Source: Phylloscopus collybita (taxonomy: Eukaryota > Chordata > Aves > Passeriformes > Phylloscopidae). From it: a DNA stretch of 64,000 nucleotides. A model generated the notes under the pieces. It was not told the origin of the DNA, made no database searches, and saw only the letters and a list, made by a program, of their open reading frames with translations. The stretch is from assembly GCA_027886175.1 (NCBI GenBank), contig JAJNNQ010000027.1, positions 9,252,001 through 9,316,000 on the forward strand, given 5' to 3'. Below are positions 14,611 to 26,977 of this stretch, in pieces. Each line of letters opens with the position of its first letter. Position 1 is the stretch's first letter. A program made the translations under genes and the position numbers.

Positions 14611-15852
14611 AGGTAGACAAACTTCCATTAGGTGGTGGATTGCATCTGGGAGATATCCTCATTTGTATGGAGTTTCAGCAGGCCTAATCCCAGTGTGCGG
14701 AAGACAGCTTTAGATACGAACGGTGACCCTTTTCCATGGGAAACCAAAGTCTCCACCCCATGTTCCTGATGTCAGTTTGTAGGAGGCCTTTGGCACTACA
14801 TGGGCAGAGAAACTTCCATCTGGTGGTAGATTGCACCTGGGAGACATCCTCATTTTTATGGAGTTTCAGCAGGCCTAATCCCAGTGTGCGGCAGTCAGCT
14901 TTAGACACGAATGGTGGCCCTTTTCCATGGGAAACCAAAGTCTCCACCCCATGTTCCTGATGTCAGTTTGTCGGAGGCTTTTGGCAGTACAAGGGCAGAC
15001 AAACTTCCAGCTGCTGGTAGATTCCATCTGGGAGATATCCTCATTTTTATGCAATTTTATCAGCCATAAGCCCAGTGGCAGGCAGACAGCATTAGACCGG
15101 AACGGTGGAACTTTTCCCTGGAAAACCAAAGTCTCCACCCCACGTTCCAGATGTCAGTTTGTAGGAGGCCGTTGGCACTACAAGGGTAGACGAACTTCCA
15201 ACTGGTGGTATATTCCATCTGGGAGATATCCTTATTTATATGGAATTTTAGAGGAATTTACGTAGGCAGAAGCCGAGTGGGTAGCAGACAGCATCAGGCA
15301 GGAATGTTGGCCCATTTCCATGGGAAACCAAAGTCTCCACCGCACATTCCCGATGTCAGTTTTTAGGAGGCCTTTAGCACTACAAGGGCAGACAACCTTC
15401 CATCTGCTGGTAGATTCCATCTGGGAGATGTCCTCATTTGTATGGAATTTTAGTGGAATTTCAGCCGGCATAAGCCCAGTAGCAGGCAGACAGCAATAGA
15501 CACGAACGGTGGACCTTTTCCATGGGAAACTATAGTCTTCACTCCTGGTTCCTGATGTCAGTTTGTAGGATCCCTTCGGCACTTCAAGGGCAGATAAACT
15601 TCCAACTGGTGGTAGATTGCAATTGGAAGATGTCCTCATTTACATGGAATTTTAGTGGAAATTCAGAAGACAGAAGCCATGTGGCCGGCAGACAGCATTA
15701 GACACGAACGGTGGCCCTTTTCCATGGGAAACGAAAGTCTGCACCCCAGGTTCCTGATGTCAGTTTGTAGGCGGCCTTTGATACTAAAACGGCAGATAAA
15801 CTTCCAACTGGTGGTAGATTCCACCTGGGCGATATCCTCATTTGTATGGAAT

Positions 15853-17083
15853 GGAGTGATTTTGGGGCGGTTTTTGGGGCACCTTTGGTTGGTTTTTGGG
15901 GCGATTCTGAGAGTGCTCTGGTTGATTTTTAGGGTGATTTTTGGAACAATTTTGGGGGGTTTTGATGGTGCTGATGATGATTTAAGTTTTTTTATGGTGA
16001 TTTTTGGATGGTTTCTGGGGAGATTTTAGGGTGATTTTGAGGTGATTTTGGTGTGATTTTTGAAGTGATTTTTGGGCAATTTTGAAGGTTTCTGGGGCAA
16101 TTTTAGGGGTTTTGGGGGGTGCAGAAGCTGATTTGGCAGTGATTTGATGTGATGTTGAGGTGATTCATGAGGCGATTTCAAGGATAGTTTGGGGATCATT
16201 TTGCGGTGACTTTTGGGGGGAGCTCAATCCAATTTTCAGATGATTTTGGTTGACTTTGTGGTGATTTTTTTGGCAATTTGGGGTGTTTCTAGGGCAATTT
16301 TGGGTTTTTTTTCAAGATTGCCAAAGCCAGTTTTGGAGTAATTTGGGGAGATTTTGGAGAGATTTTTGGGGCAACTTTGGCGTTGTTTTTAGGGCAATTT
16401 TGAAGGTTTCTTGGGTGATTTCAGGGGATTTGGGGAGTGCAGAAGCTGATTTTGGGGCGATATCAGATGATTTTGGGGTGGTTTTTGGGACAATTTTGGA
16501 GGTGTTTTGGGGGTTCCAAAGCAGATTTTGGGTGATTTCAAAGGTTTTTAAGGAAATTTGGGGTGATTTCTGGAGTGATTCTGGGGTGATTTTGGTGTTT
16601 TAGGGGGTGTCAAAGCCATTTTTGGGGGTGATTTTGGGGCTATTTTTAGGGCAGGTATTGGGGGTGCCGGAGCTCATTTTGGGGTGATTGTGGGTGATTT
16701 TGGAGTGATTCTGGGGTGAGTTTAGGGATGTTTTGGGGGCAATTGTGAGGGCTTTTTGGGGTGATTTTGGGCCATTTGGGGGGTGCCAAAGCAAATTTTT
16801 GGGGTGTTCTTAGGGATGATTTTGAGGTGATTGTTGGGGTGACTTACAATGGGTTTAGGGATGATTTTGGGGTGATTTTAAGGTGATTTGAGTGCAGTTT
16901 TGGGGTGCAGAAGCCAATTTGTGGGTTATTTGGGATGATTTTCAGGTAATTTTTGAGGCAATTTTGGGGGTGGCTTTGGTATGATTTTGTGGTGATTTTT
17001 GCAGCGATTTTGGGGGTTTTGGGGGAAAATTTGGGGTGATTTTGTTGGGCTGTTTATTTTTTTTTTGTGGGATTTTTTGGTGG
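15853..17083 (+). repeat. G/T-rich degenerate minisatellite (GATTTTGGGGTG-like), part 1
   Basis: The plus strand is a degenerate string of TGATTTTGGGG-type words of about 11 bp. These are grouped into longer variable units marked by a recurring GGTGCCAAAGC-type word (near 16117, 16317, 16436, 16512, 16606, 16662, 16782 and 16905). Strand asymmetry is extreme: very few C on the plus strand and many runs of four or more G. Open frames on either strand, such as 15655-16029 and 16283-16603, are by-products. The join to the satellite at about 15852 falls mid-monomer. Confidence 0.9.
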
Positions 17084-17397
17084 TGTATTACCGTGATCCA
17101 GGCGTGCGTGGGCGCACGGCGAGGCCCGGTATTGGCAACCTGGTTCGATGGGGCCACGCCCGATCACCTCTTTTATAATACACAGAGCGTGCCGGGCAAT
17201 CACACATAACGCTAATATAGTGGATGGCGAAATGCATTTATTCGAGTGCGCGCGGTAGCTTTTATGGGTGTAGCGTGGTCACGTCACGCCAGTGGGGGTC
17301 TGCAAGGTACAACTGGATTTGGTAAGAACTGTGGAGAGGCGGGGACCCTAACTAACACCCGATAATTCTTCCGGCCGGGAAATCTATCTGCCAACAG
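17084..17397 (-). mobile_element. Solo LTR, alpharetrovirus-like layout
   Basis: A 313-314-bp segment of different composition interrupts the G/T minisatellite. Its ends are TGTATT on the left and CCAACA(G) on the right, so it is TG...CA on either strand. On the minus strand a TATA-like CATAAAAG (17259-17266) is followed about 20 bp later by AATAAA (17237-17242), the compact promoter-to-poly(A) spacing of avian alpharetroviral LTRs. The flanks are TGGTGG on both sides (17078-17083 and 17398-17403) if the right edge is 17397, or GTGG if it is 17396; the simple-sequence context leaves this ambiguous. No internal retroviral sequence remains, as expected after LTR-LTR recombination. The family is not identified. 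Confidence 0.75.
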
Positions 17398-17757
17398 TGG
17401 TGGGGGTTTTTTTGTTGTTTTGTTTTGGTTTGGTTTTGTTTTTTGGTGTTCCAAAGCCGATTTTGGTGTGACTTTTTGGTGATTTAGAGGTCATTTTTGG
17501 GGCTGCCGAAGATGATTTTGGGGTGATTTTTGGGGTAGTTTTTGCGGGTGCCAAAGCTCATTTTGGGGTGATTGCAGGTGATTTTGATGCAATTTTGGGG
17601 TGAATTTGGGGTTATTTTTGGGACAATTTTGGGGATTTTAAGGGTTTTTGAGGGTGCCAAAGCCAATTTTTGGGGTGACTTTGGAGTGGTTTTGGGGTGA
17701 TTTTGAGGGTTCTTGGGGTGATTTTAGTGTGATTTTTGGGGTGATTGTGGGAGCGAC
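17398..17757 (+). repeat. G/T-rich degenerate minisatellite, part 2
   Basis: Continuation of the TGATTTTGGGG repeat to the right of the solo LTR, starting with a GTTTTG/T-rich stretch (17403-17445). It carries the same CCAAAGC marker words (near 17448, 17501, 17547 and 17654) and ends at about 17757, where ordinary mixed sequence begins. Confidence 0.9.
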
Positions 17758-18030
17758 GCAGATGAGGACGAAGGCCACCTTGGTGCACCCCGACAGCTCC
17801 AGTATGTACACCAGCAGCTGCAGACCGTAGAGAGCAATGAACTGCTCCCGCGTCACGTTGTGGTTCCCACAGGAGCTACGCGAACTGCGCCAGGTGATGT
17901 TCAGGGACAGCAAGGCGCCGACTCGGGGACTGACACCACCCCCCTTCAGCGCCGCAGCCCGCACCCAGACATGGCCGGACCACGACCCCTCTGGCTTTGC
18001 CGTCTTCTGCCTCAACGTCCTTGTAAACAC
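17758..18030 (-). other. Exon-like unique fragment, possible membrane-protein remnant
   Basis: Non-repetitive, GC-rich sequence. Read on the minus strand it is open from 18030 into the minisatellite. The part from about 17930 to 17760 encodes a segment with two N-glycosylation-type sites (NIT, NVT) followed by a hydrophobic stretch ending ...LLVYILELSGC and CTKVAFVLICV, which looks like an ectodomain turn into a membrane helix. There is no good GT donor at the minisatellite edge and no clear acceptor, so it may be a broken exon, a pseudogene piece or chance. I do not recognise the family. The plus-strand frames over the same bases look less protein-like. Confidence 0.25.
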
Positions 18031-18425
18031 CTGCTCTCAGCGATATTTTCTTGCCTTCCACATTCTTCCCCGCTTTCCTTTCGCTTCTCCTCGCACCCTG
18101 CGGCTTCCCTGACAATGCCTCCTTTCCTGCTGCAAAATGCTGCTCTCTCGGCAAAAAGGCAGCTTCTCGTTCTGGACAGCTCTGCTGCGCACAAGACTCA
18201 GAGAGACAGCAGAGCTTCTGCTTGAGCTGCTGAACGCAGGGGCAACTCCAACCCAACTAGAAAGTGCTTTTGTGCTGGCAAAGGCAGAAGTATCATTGCA
18301 CCAGCGTCTGGGCTTGCTGGAAACAATAGCAAGCAGGAGTACTTCTCGGCACCATGAAAACAGAAAGCAGAAGCACGCACACGGCGAGAGGAGACTGCCT
18401 GAAATGTCCTATATTTAGTATAGCT
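18031..18425 (+). other. Unique island; small leucine-rich open frame, unassigned
   Basis: Mixed-composition, non-repetitive DNA between two minisatellites. A plus-strand frame at 18137-18418 encodes 93 residues with an amphipathic helical stretch (RETAELLLELLNAG, then AFVLAKAEVSLHQRLGLLE) and ends at a TAG at 18416-18418. It might be the remains of a helical-repeat exon. No start context, splice sites or homology can be claimed. Otherwise nothing is recognised. Confidence 0.2.
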
Positions 18426-20365
18426 GTCAGGTGAAGACACTGTGACAAGACAGTGTTGGCAGCACCAGATTCCACCTCTCTGGGAAACCACGGTGTTGGC
18501 AGCTTCAGCTTCCACCACTCGGCGACACCACAGTTGTGGCAGCACCAGGTTCAAAGTCTCTGGGACACCACAGTGCCTACAGAACCAGTTTCCACCTCTT
18601 TGTGACACCACAGTGTGTGACAGCAATGGAAACACCCACTCCCAACTCTCTGTGACACCACAGCATTGGCAGCACACACTTCCACCTCTCTGTGACACCA
18701 CAGCAGGTGCAGAAGCAGCTTCGATCCCTACGTGACACAATAGTGCTGGCAGCTCCAACTTCCAACTCTCTGTTACACCGCAGCAGTTAGGGTACCAGAA
18801 TTGCCTTTTTTGTGATGCCACAGAGCTGGCAGCAACAGCTTCACCCTCTCTGTGACACCACAGGGCTGCCAGAACCAGCTTCCACACCATCTGACACCAC
18901 AGTGCAGGCAGCAGCAGCTTCCACCTATCTGTGATGCCACAGAGCTGGCAGCAACAGCTTCCACCTCTCTGTGACACCACAGCTCTGGCAGCACCAGCTT
19001 CGACCTCTCTGTGATACCACAGCGCTAGTAACACCAGCTTCCATCACTCTGTGACCCCGCAGTGCTGCCAGCATCTGCTTCCAACGTTCTGAGACACCAC
19101 AGTGACGACACCAGAAGCTTCCAGCTGTTTGTGACATATTAGCAGTTGCAGCAGCAGCATCCATCTCTCTGTGACAACACAGTAGCTGGAGAACCACCAT
19201 TACACTTTTTGTGTTGCCGTAGTGCTAGCAGCACCAGCTTCCATCTCTCTGCAATACAGGAGCAGTGGCAGCACCAGCATTCCTCTCTTTGTGACACCGT
19301 AGAGCTGGCAGCAGCAACTTCCACCTTTCCGTGACAACACAGAGCTGGTATCACCAGCTCCTACCTCTCTGTGAAAACACAGCAGTTGAAGCACCAGCCT
19401 CCACATCTCTGACACCACAGTGCTGGCACCAACAGCTTCCAATTCCCTGTCACACCACAGCATTTGCAGCACTAGCTTCCACCTCTCTATGACACCACAG
19501 TGCTGCCTGCACCAGCTGCCACCTCGCTGTGACAACACAGTGTTGGCAGCACCGGATTCCACCTCTCTGGTACACCGCAGAAGTTAGGATAAGACAATTG
19601 CCTTTTTTGTGATACCACAGAGCTGGCAGCAGCAACTTCCACCTTTCGGTGACACTACAGTGCCGGCAGAACCAGCTTCCACCTCTCTGTAACACCACAG
19701 CAGTGGCAGCACAGACTTCCACCTCTCTGTGATACCACAGTGCTGGTAGCACCAGCTTCTACCTCTCTGTGAAAACACAGCAGTTGAAGCACTGGCTTCC
19801 ACCTCTCTGTGACACCACAGTGCTGGCACCATCAGCTTCTACCTCTCTGTCACACCACAGCATTTGCAGCACCAGCTTCCACATCTCTGTGACACCACAG
19901 TGCCTGTAGAATCAGTTTCCTCCACTTTGTGACAACACAGCAGTGGAACCACCCGCTCCCACCTCTCTGTGACACCACAGCTTTGGCAGCACACACTTCC
20001 ACCTCTCTGTGACACCAAAGCTCTGGCAGCACCAGCATTCTTCTCTTTGTGACACTGCAGAGCTCGCAGCAGAAACTTCCACCTCTCTCTGACACCACAG
20101 CAGTGGCAGCAGCAGCTTCCACCTCTCTATGACACCACAGTGCTGCCTGCACCAGCTGCCACCTCGCTGTGAAAACACAGTGTTGGCAGCACCAGATTCC
20201 ACCTCTCTCGGACACCACGGTGTTGGCAGCTTTAGCTTCCACCACTTTGCGACACCACAGTTGTGGAAGCACCAGCTACAAAGTCTCTGGGACACCGCAA
20301 TGCCTGCAGAACCAGTTTAACCACTTTGTGACACCACAGCGGTGGAAACACCCACTCCCACCTAA
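18426..20365 (+). repeat. 40-bp minisatellite
   Basis: The core ACCTCTCTGTGACACCACAG recurs at 40-bp steps (for example 19761, 19801, 19841 and 19881), alternating with a variable CTGGCAGCACCAGCTTCC half. There are about 48 copies, 10-25% diverged. Some stretches recur at longer range: about 18440-18620 resembles about 20165-20350, both with the GTGTTGGCAGC and ACAAAGTCTCTGGGACACC variants. Long minus-strand frames (such as 18198-19034 and 19850-20272) result from the repeat. No function is visible. Confidence 0.95.
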
Positions 20366-23300
20366 AATGGCCACCATTTCTGTTTAATTCTGTCTACCTA
20401 CTGCTGGGATTTTGCCTGCTAAAATTCCACTAAAATTCCATACGAATGACGATGCCCTCCATATGGAATCTACCACCAGTTGGAAATTTGTCTGCCCTTG
20501 TAGGTCCAAAGTCCTCGTAAAAACTGACATCAGGAACCTGGGCAGGAGGCTGTGGTTTCCCTTAGAAAAGGGCCATCGTTAGTGTCTAATGCTGTCTACC
20601 TGCCGCTGGGATTTTGCCTGCTAAAATTTCATACAAATGCGGATATCCCTCAGATGGAATCTACCACCACAAGAAAGATTATCTTCCCTTGTAGTGCCAA
20701 AGGCCTCCTAAAAACTGACATCAGGAACCTGGGCTAGAGACTTTGACTTCCCAAGGAAATGGCCCACCGTTCGTGTCTAATGCTGTCTGCCTGCCAATGA
20801 GATTTTGCCTGATAATATACTTCTAAAATTCCATACAAATCAGGATGTCTCCCAAATGGAATCAACCACGGCATAGAAGATTGTCTACCCTTGTAGTGCC
20901 ACAGGCCTCCTACAAACTGACATCAGGAACCTAGGCTGGAGACTTTGGTTTCCCATGGAAAAGGCCCACCGTTCGTGTCTAATAGTCTCTGCTGGCCGCT
21001 GAGATTTTGTCTGCCAATAATCCTGTAAAATTACATAGGAATGAGAAGGTCTCCTAGATGGAGTCCACCACCACTTGGAAGTTTGTCTGCCCTTGTATTT
21101 CCAAAGGCCTCCTACAAACTGACATCAGGAACGTGAGGTGGAGACTTTGGTTTCCAATGGAAAAGGGCCACCGTTCGTGTCTAATGCTGTCTGCCTGCCA
21201 CTGGGCTCCTGCCTGCTGAAATTCCATACATATGAGGATATCTCCCAGCTGCAATGTACAACCAGATGGAAGTTTGTCTGCCCTTGTAGTGCCATAGCCC
21301 TTCTACAATCTGACATCAGGAACCTGGGGTGGAGACTTTGGTTTCCCATGGAAAAGGGCCACTGTTCGTGTCTAATGCTGTCTGCCGGCCACACGGATTC
21401 TGCCTTCTGAATCTCCACTAAAATTCCATGTAAATCACGATATCTTCCAGTTGCAATCTACCACCAGTTGGAAGTTTATCTGCCCTTGCAGTGCCGAAGG
21501 GATCCCAAAAACTGACATCAGGAACCTGGAGTGAAGACTATGGTTTCCCATAGAAAAGGCCCACAGTTCGTGTCTATTGCTCTCTGCCTGAAACTGGGTT
21601 TATGCCGGCTAAAATTCCACAAAAATTCCATACGAATGAGGATATCTCCCAGGTGGAATCTACCACCAGATGGAAGGTTGTCTGCCCTTGTAGTGCCAAA
21701 GGCCTCCTAAAAACTGACTTCAGGATTGTGGGGTGGAGACTTTGGTTTTCCATGGAAAAGGGCCATCGTTCAAGTCTAAAGCTGTCTTCCTGCCACTGGG
21801 ATTATGCCTGCTGAAACTCCATACAAATGAGGATATCTCCCAGCTGGAATCTACCACCAGTTGGAATTTTGTCTGCCCTTGTATTGCCAAAGGCATCCTG
21901 CAAACTGACTTTCAGGAACGTGAGGTGGAGACCTTAGTTTCCCATGGAAAAGGGCCACCGTTCAAATCTAAAGCTGTCTCCCAGACACTGGGCTTAGGCC
22001 TGCTGAAACTCCATACAGATGAGGATATCTCCCACGTGCAATCTACCACCAGATGGCAGTTTGTCGTCCCTCTTTGTACCAAAGGCCTCCTACAAACTGA
22101 CATCAGGAACGTGATGTGGAGACTTTGGTTTCCCATGGCAAAGGGCCAACATTCGTGTCTATTGCTGTCTGCCAGCCAACGGGCTTATGCCTGCTAAAAT
22201 TCCTTACAAATGAGTACATCTTCCCATATTCCACCAGATGGAAGGTTGTCTGCCCATGTAGTGCCAAATGCCTCCTACAAACTGACATCAGGAACGTGTG
22301 GTGGAGACTTTGGTTTTCCAAGGCAAAGGGCCACGGTTTGTGTCTAATGCTGTCTGCCTGCTGCTGGGCTTCTGCCTACTGAAATTGCATACAAATGAAG
22401 ATATCTTTTAAGTGCAATACACAACCAGATGGATGTTTGTCTGCCCTTGTAGTGCCAAATGCCTTCTACAAACTGACATCAGGAACGTGGGGTGGAGAGT
22501 TTGGTTTCCCATGGAAAAGGGCCGCCATTCTTGTTTAATACTGTCTGACGGCCACTCGGCTTCTGCCAACTTAAATTCCACTAAAATTCCATACAAATGA
22601 GGATATCTCCCAGGTGCAATCTACCACCAGATGGAAGTTTCCCTACCCTTGTAGTGCGAAATGCCTCCTACAAACTGACATCAGGAACGTGGGTTGGAGA
22701 CTTTGGTTTCCCATGGAAAAGGGCCACCGTTCGTGTCTAATGCTGTCGGCCTGCCGCTGGGCTTCTGCCTAATACAATTTCACTTAAATTTCATGCAAAT
22801 GAGAATATATCTCAGGTGCATTCTCCCACGTGATGGAAGTTTTTCTTCCATTGTAATGCCAAAGGCCTCCTACAAATTGACATCAGGAGACTGGCGTGGA
22901 GACTTTGGTTTCCCATGGAAAAGTGCCACCATTAGTCTATAATGCTGTCTACATTCCACTGGGCTTCTGACTGCTAAAATTGCATATAAATCAGGATATC
23001 TCCCATGTGCAACTACCACCAGATGGAAGTTTGTCTGCCCTTGTAGTGCCAGAGGCCTCCTACAAACTGACATCAGGAACTTGGGGTGGAGACTTTGGTT
23101 TCCCATGGAAAAGGGCCACCGTTCATGTCTAATGCTGTCTGCCTGCCATTAGGCTTCTGCCTGCAGAAATTCCATACGAATAAGGATGTCTCCCAGGAGC
23201 AATCGACCATCAGATGGAAGATTTTCTGCCCTTGTAGTGCCAAAGGCCTCCTACAAACCGACATACGGAGACTGGTGTGATGACTTTGTTTTCCCATGGA

Positions 23301-25654
23301 AAGGGCCACCGTTGGTTGCTAATGCTGTCTGCCTGCCACTGGGCCGATTGCTAGTAAAATTGGATACAAATGAAGATATATCCCAGATGGAATCAACCAC
23401 CAGTTGGATTTTTGTCTGCCATTGTAGTGCAAAAGGCCCCCTACAAATTGACATTCAGGAACGTGAGGTGGAGACCTTGGTTTCCCATGGAAAAGGGCCA
23501 CCGTTCATGTCTAATGCTGTCTGCCTGCCACTGGGCTTTTGCCTGCTGAAATTCCATACAAATGAGAATATCTCCCAGATGGAATCTACCACCAGATGGA
23601 AGTTTGTCTGCCCTTGTACTGCCAAAAGCCTCCTACAAACTGACATCTGGAACATGGGGTGGAGACTTTGGTTTCCCATGGAAAAGGGCCTGCGTTCGTG
23701 TCTAATGCTGTTTGCCTACCAAAAGGTTTTTGGCTGCTGTAATTTCTTACAAATGAGTATATCTCCCAGATGGAATATACCAGCACATGGAAGGTTCTTT
23801 GCCCTTGTAGTGCCAAAGGCCTCCTACAAACTAACATCAGAAATGTGAGGTGGAGGATTTGGTTTCTCATGGAAAAGGGCCACCATTTGTGTCTAAATCT
23901 GTCAGCCGAACACTGGGCTTCTGCCTGCTGAAAATCCATACAAATGAGGATATCTCCCAGGAGCAATCCACCACCAGATGGAAGCTTGTCGACCCTTGTA
24001 GTGCCAAATGCCTCCTACAAACTGACATAAGGAATGTAGGGTGTATAATTTGGTTTCCCATGGAAATGGGCCACTGTTCGTGTCTAATGGTGTCTGCCTG
24101 CCACTGGGCTTATGCCTGCTGAAATTGCATACAAATGAGGATATCTCCGAGATGGAATCGACCACCAGATGGAAGTATTTCTGACCTTGTAGTGCCAAAG
24201 ACCTCCTACAAACTGATATTCGGAAGGTGGGGTGGAGATTTTATTTCCCATGGAAAAGGGCCAGCATTCGTGTCTAAGGATGTCTGCCTGCCACTGGACT
24301 TATGCCTGTTAAAATTCCATACAAATGAGGATAAATGCCAGATGGAATCTACCACCAGTTGGAAGTTTGTCTGCCTTTGTAGTTCCAAAGGCCTTTTACA
24401 AACTGACATCCGGAACGTGCGGTGGAGACTTTGGTTTCCCATGGAAATGGGCCACCGTTTGTGTCTAATGCTATGTGCCTGCCAATGGGCCTCTGCCTAG
24501 TAAAATTCCATACAAATGAGGATATCTCCCAGATGGAATCTACCACCACGTGAAAGTTTTTCTAGCATTGTAATGCGAATGGCCTCCTACAAACTGACAT
24601 CAGGAATCTGGAGAGGACGCTTTGTTTTCCCATGGAAAAGGGGCACCCTTGGTGTTTAATGCTGTCTCCTTGCCACTGGGTTTATGCCTACCGAAATTAC
24701 ATACAAATGAGGATATCTCCCAGATGGAATCTACCACCAGATGGAAGTTTCTTTGACCTTTAGTTCCAAAGGCCTCCTACAAACTGACATCAGGAACATG
24801 GGGTGGAGACTTTGTTTTACCATGGAAGAGGGCCACTGTTCCTGTGTAATGCTGTCTGCCTGCCACTGGGGTTATGACTACTGAAATTACATAGAAATGT
24901 GGATATCTCCCAGATGCAATATGGCACCAGTTGGAAGTGTGTCTACTCTTGTAGTGCCAAAGGCCTCCTACAAACTGACATCAGGAACCTAGGGTGGAGA
25001 CTTTGGTTTTGCATGGAAATGGGCCACCGTTCGTGTCTAATGCTGTCTGTCAGCTACTAGTTTTCTCCCTACTGAAATTCCACCAAAATTCCATACAAAT
25101 GAGGATATCTCCCAGATGGAATCTAGCAACAGATGGAAGTTTCTCTGACCCTGTAGTTCTAAAGGCCTCCTAAAAACTGACATCAGGAACATGGGGTGGA
25201 AACTTTGTTTTCCCATGGAAAAGGGCCACCCTTCGTGTCTAATGCTGTCTGCCTGCCACTGGGCTTATGTGTACTCAAATTCCACTAAAATTCCATACAA
25301 ATGAGGACATCTCCAAGCTGCAATCTACCGCCAGATGGAAGATTGTCTACCCTTTGTGGTGCCAAAGGCCTCCTGCAAACTGACATCAGGGGGCTGGGGT
25401 GCAGACTTTGCTTTCCCCTGGAAAAGGCCCTGTTTCATGTCCTATGCTGTCCTCTTGCCACTGGGCTTATGAGTACTAAAATTTCATACAAATGAGGATA
25501 TCTCCCAGATGGAATCTCTCACCAGTTGGAAATTTGTCTGCCCTTGTAGTGCCAAATGCCTCCTAAAAACTGACATCAGGAACGTCGGGTGGAGACTGTG
25601 GTTTCCCATAGAAATGGGCCACCGTTTGTGTCTAATGCTGTCTGACAGCCACTA

Positions 25655-26977
25655 GGCTTATGCCTACTAAAATTCCACTAAAATTCTATTCAAATGAGCA
25701 TATCTCCCAGGTACAATCTACAACCAGATGGAAGTTTCTCTGCCCTTGTAGTGCCAAAGGCCTCCTACAAACTGACATCAGGAACGTGAGTTGGAGACTT
25801 TGGTTTCCCATGGAAAAGGTCCATTGTTCGTGTCTAATGATGTGTGCCTGCCACTAGGCTTCTGCCTATTAAAATCCCACTAAATTTCCATGCAAATGAG
25901 GATGTCTCCCGGGTGCAATCTACCACAAGATGGAAGTTCCTCTGCCCCTGTAGAGCCAAAGGCTTCCTACAAATTGACATCAGGAACCTGGGGCGGACAC
26001 TTTGGTTTCCCATGGAAAAGGGCCACCGTTCGTGTCTAATGTTGTCTGCCTGCCACTGGGCTTATGGGTACATACAAATGAGGATGTCTCCCAGGTGCAA
26101 TCTACCACCAGATGGAAGTTTGTCTGCCCCTGTAGAGCCAAAGGCTTCCTACAAACTGACATCAGGAACGTGCGGTGGAGACTTCGGTTTCCCATGGAAA
26201 AGGGGCACCGTTCGTTTCTAATGCTGTCTGCCTGCCACTGGGGTTATGCCTGCAGAAATTCCTCACAAATGAGGATATCTCCCACATGGAATCTACCACC
26301 AGTTGGAAGTTTGTCTGCGCTTGTAGTACCAAAGGCCTCGTCCAAACTGATATCAGGCATGTGGGATGGAGACTTTGGTTTCCCCGGGAAATGGGCCTCC
26401 GTTCGTGTCTAATGCTGTCTGCCTGGCACTGTGGTTATGCCTACTAAAATTCCACTAAAATTCTATTCAAATGAGCATATCTCCCAGGTGCAATCTACCA
26501 CCAGATGGAAGTTCGTCTGCCCTTGTAGGTCCAAAGGCCTCCTACAAACTGACATCAGGAACGTGAGGTGGAGACTTTGGTTTCCCATGGAAAAGGTCCA
26601 TTGTTCGTGTCTAATGATGTGTGCCTGCCACAAGGCTTCTGCCTATTAAAATACCACTAAATTTCCATGCAAATGAGGATGTCTCCCGGGTGCAATCTAC
26701 CACAAGATGGAAGTTCCTCTGCCCCTGTAGAGCCAAAGGCTTCCTACAAATTGACATCAGGAACCTGGGGTGGACACTTTGGTTTCCCATGGAAAAGGGC
26801 CACCGTTCGTGTCTAATGTTGTCTGCCTGCCACTGGGCTTATGGGTACATACAAATGAGGATGTCTCCCAGGTGCAATCTACCACCAGATGGAAGTTTGT
26901 CTGCCCCTGTAGAGCCAAAGGCTTCCTACAAACTGACATCAGGAACGTGCGGTGGAGACTTTGGTTTCCCATGGAAA
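25655..26977 (-). repeat. 777-bp (4-monomer) tandem duplication in array B
   Basis: About 25,655-26,200 recurs almost unchanged at 26,432-26,977, an offset of 777 bp. It includes an unusual monomer shortened around GGGTACATACAAATGAGG (near 26066 and 26843). This is the clearest higher-order block I could see in the reverse array. Confidence 0.8.

Larger units (their letters stand above)
1..15852 (+). repeat. 191-bp tandem satellite, array A (forward)
   Basis: Head-to-tail monomers recur every 188-191 bp; the landmark AAAGTCTCCA sits at about 11, 202, 390 and 581. Each monomer also carries a TTTGTAGGAGGC block, a GGGAGATATCCTCATTTGTA block and a CCCTTTTCCATGGGAAACC block. About 83 monomers are present and the array is cut by the window start. 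Monomers differ by roughly 5-20%, but long multi-monomer blocks are nearly identical. All reading frames of 60-250 codons here, on both strands, repeat with the monomer and are not genes. The 191-bp period matches the zebra finch satellite called Tgut191A in the literature; this is a length match only. I saw no CENP-B-box-like motif. Confidence 0.97.

Noticed and set aside
1..15852. CENP-B box in the satellite
   Set aside because: TTCGTGTCTAATG-type words lack the A and CGGG positions of the consensus. No match seen in the monomers inspected.
18198..19034. 278-codon minus-strand frame
   Set aside because: Mostly the 40-bp minisatellite read in one frame; the peptide repeats with the minisatellite.
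18426..20365. CRISPR-like regular repeats
   Set aside because: There are no unique spacers: the half-units between conserved cores are themselves degenerate repeats. The sequence is vertebrate.
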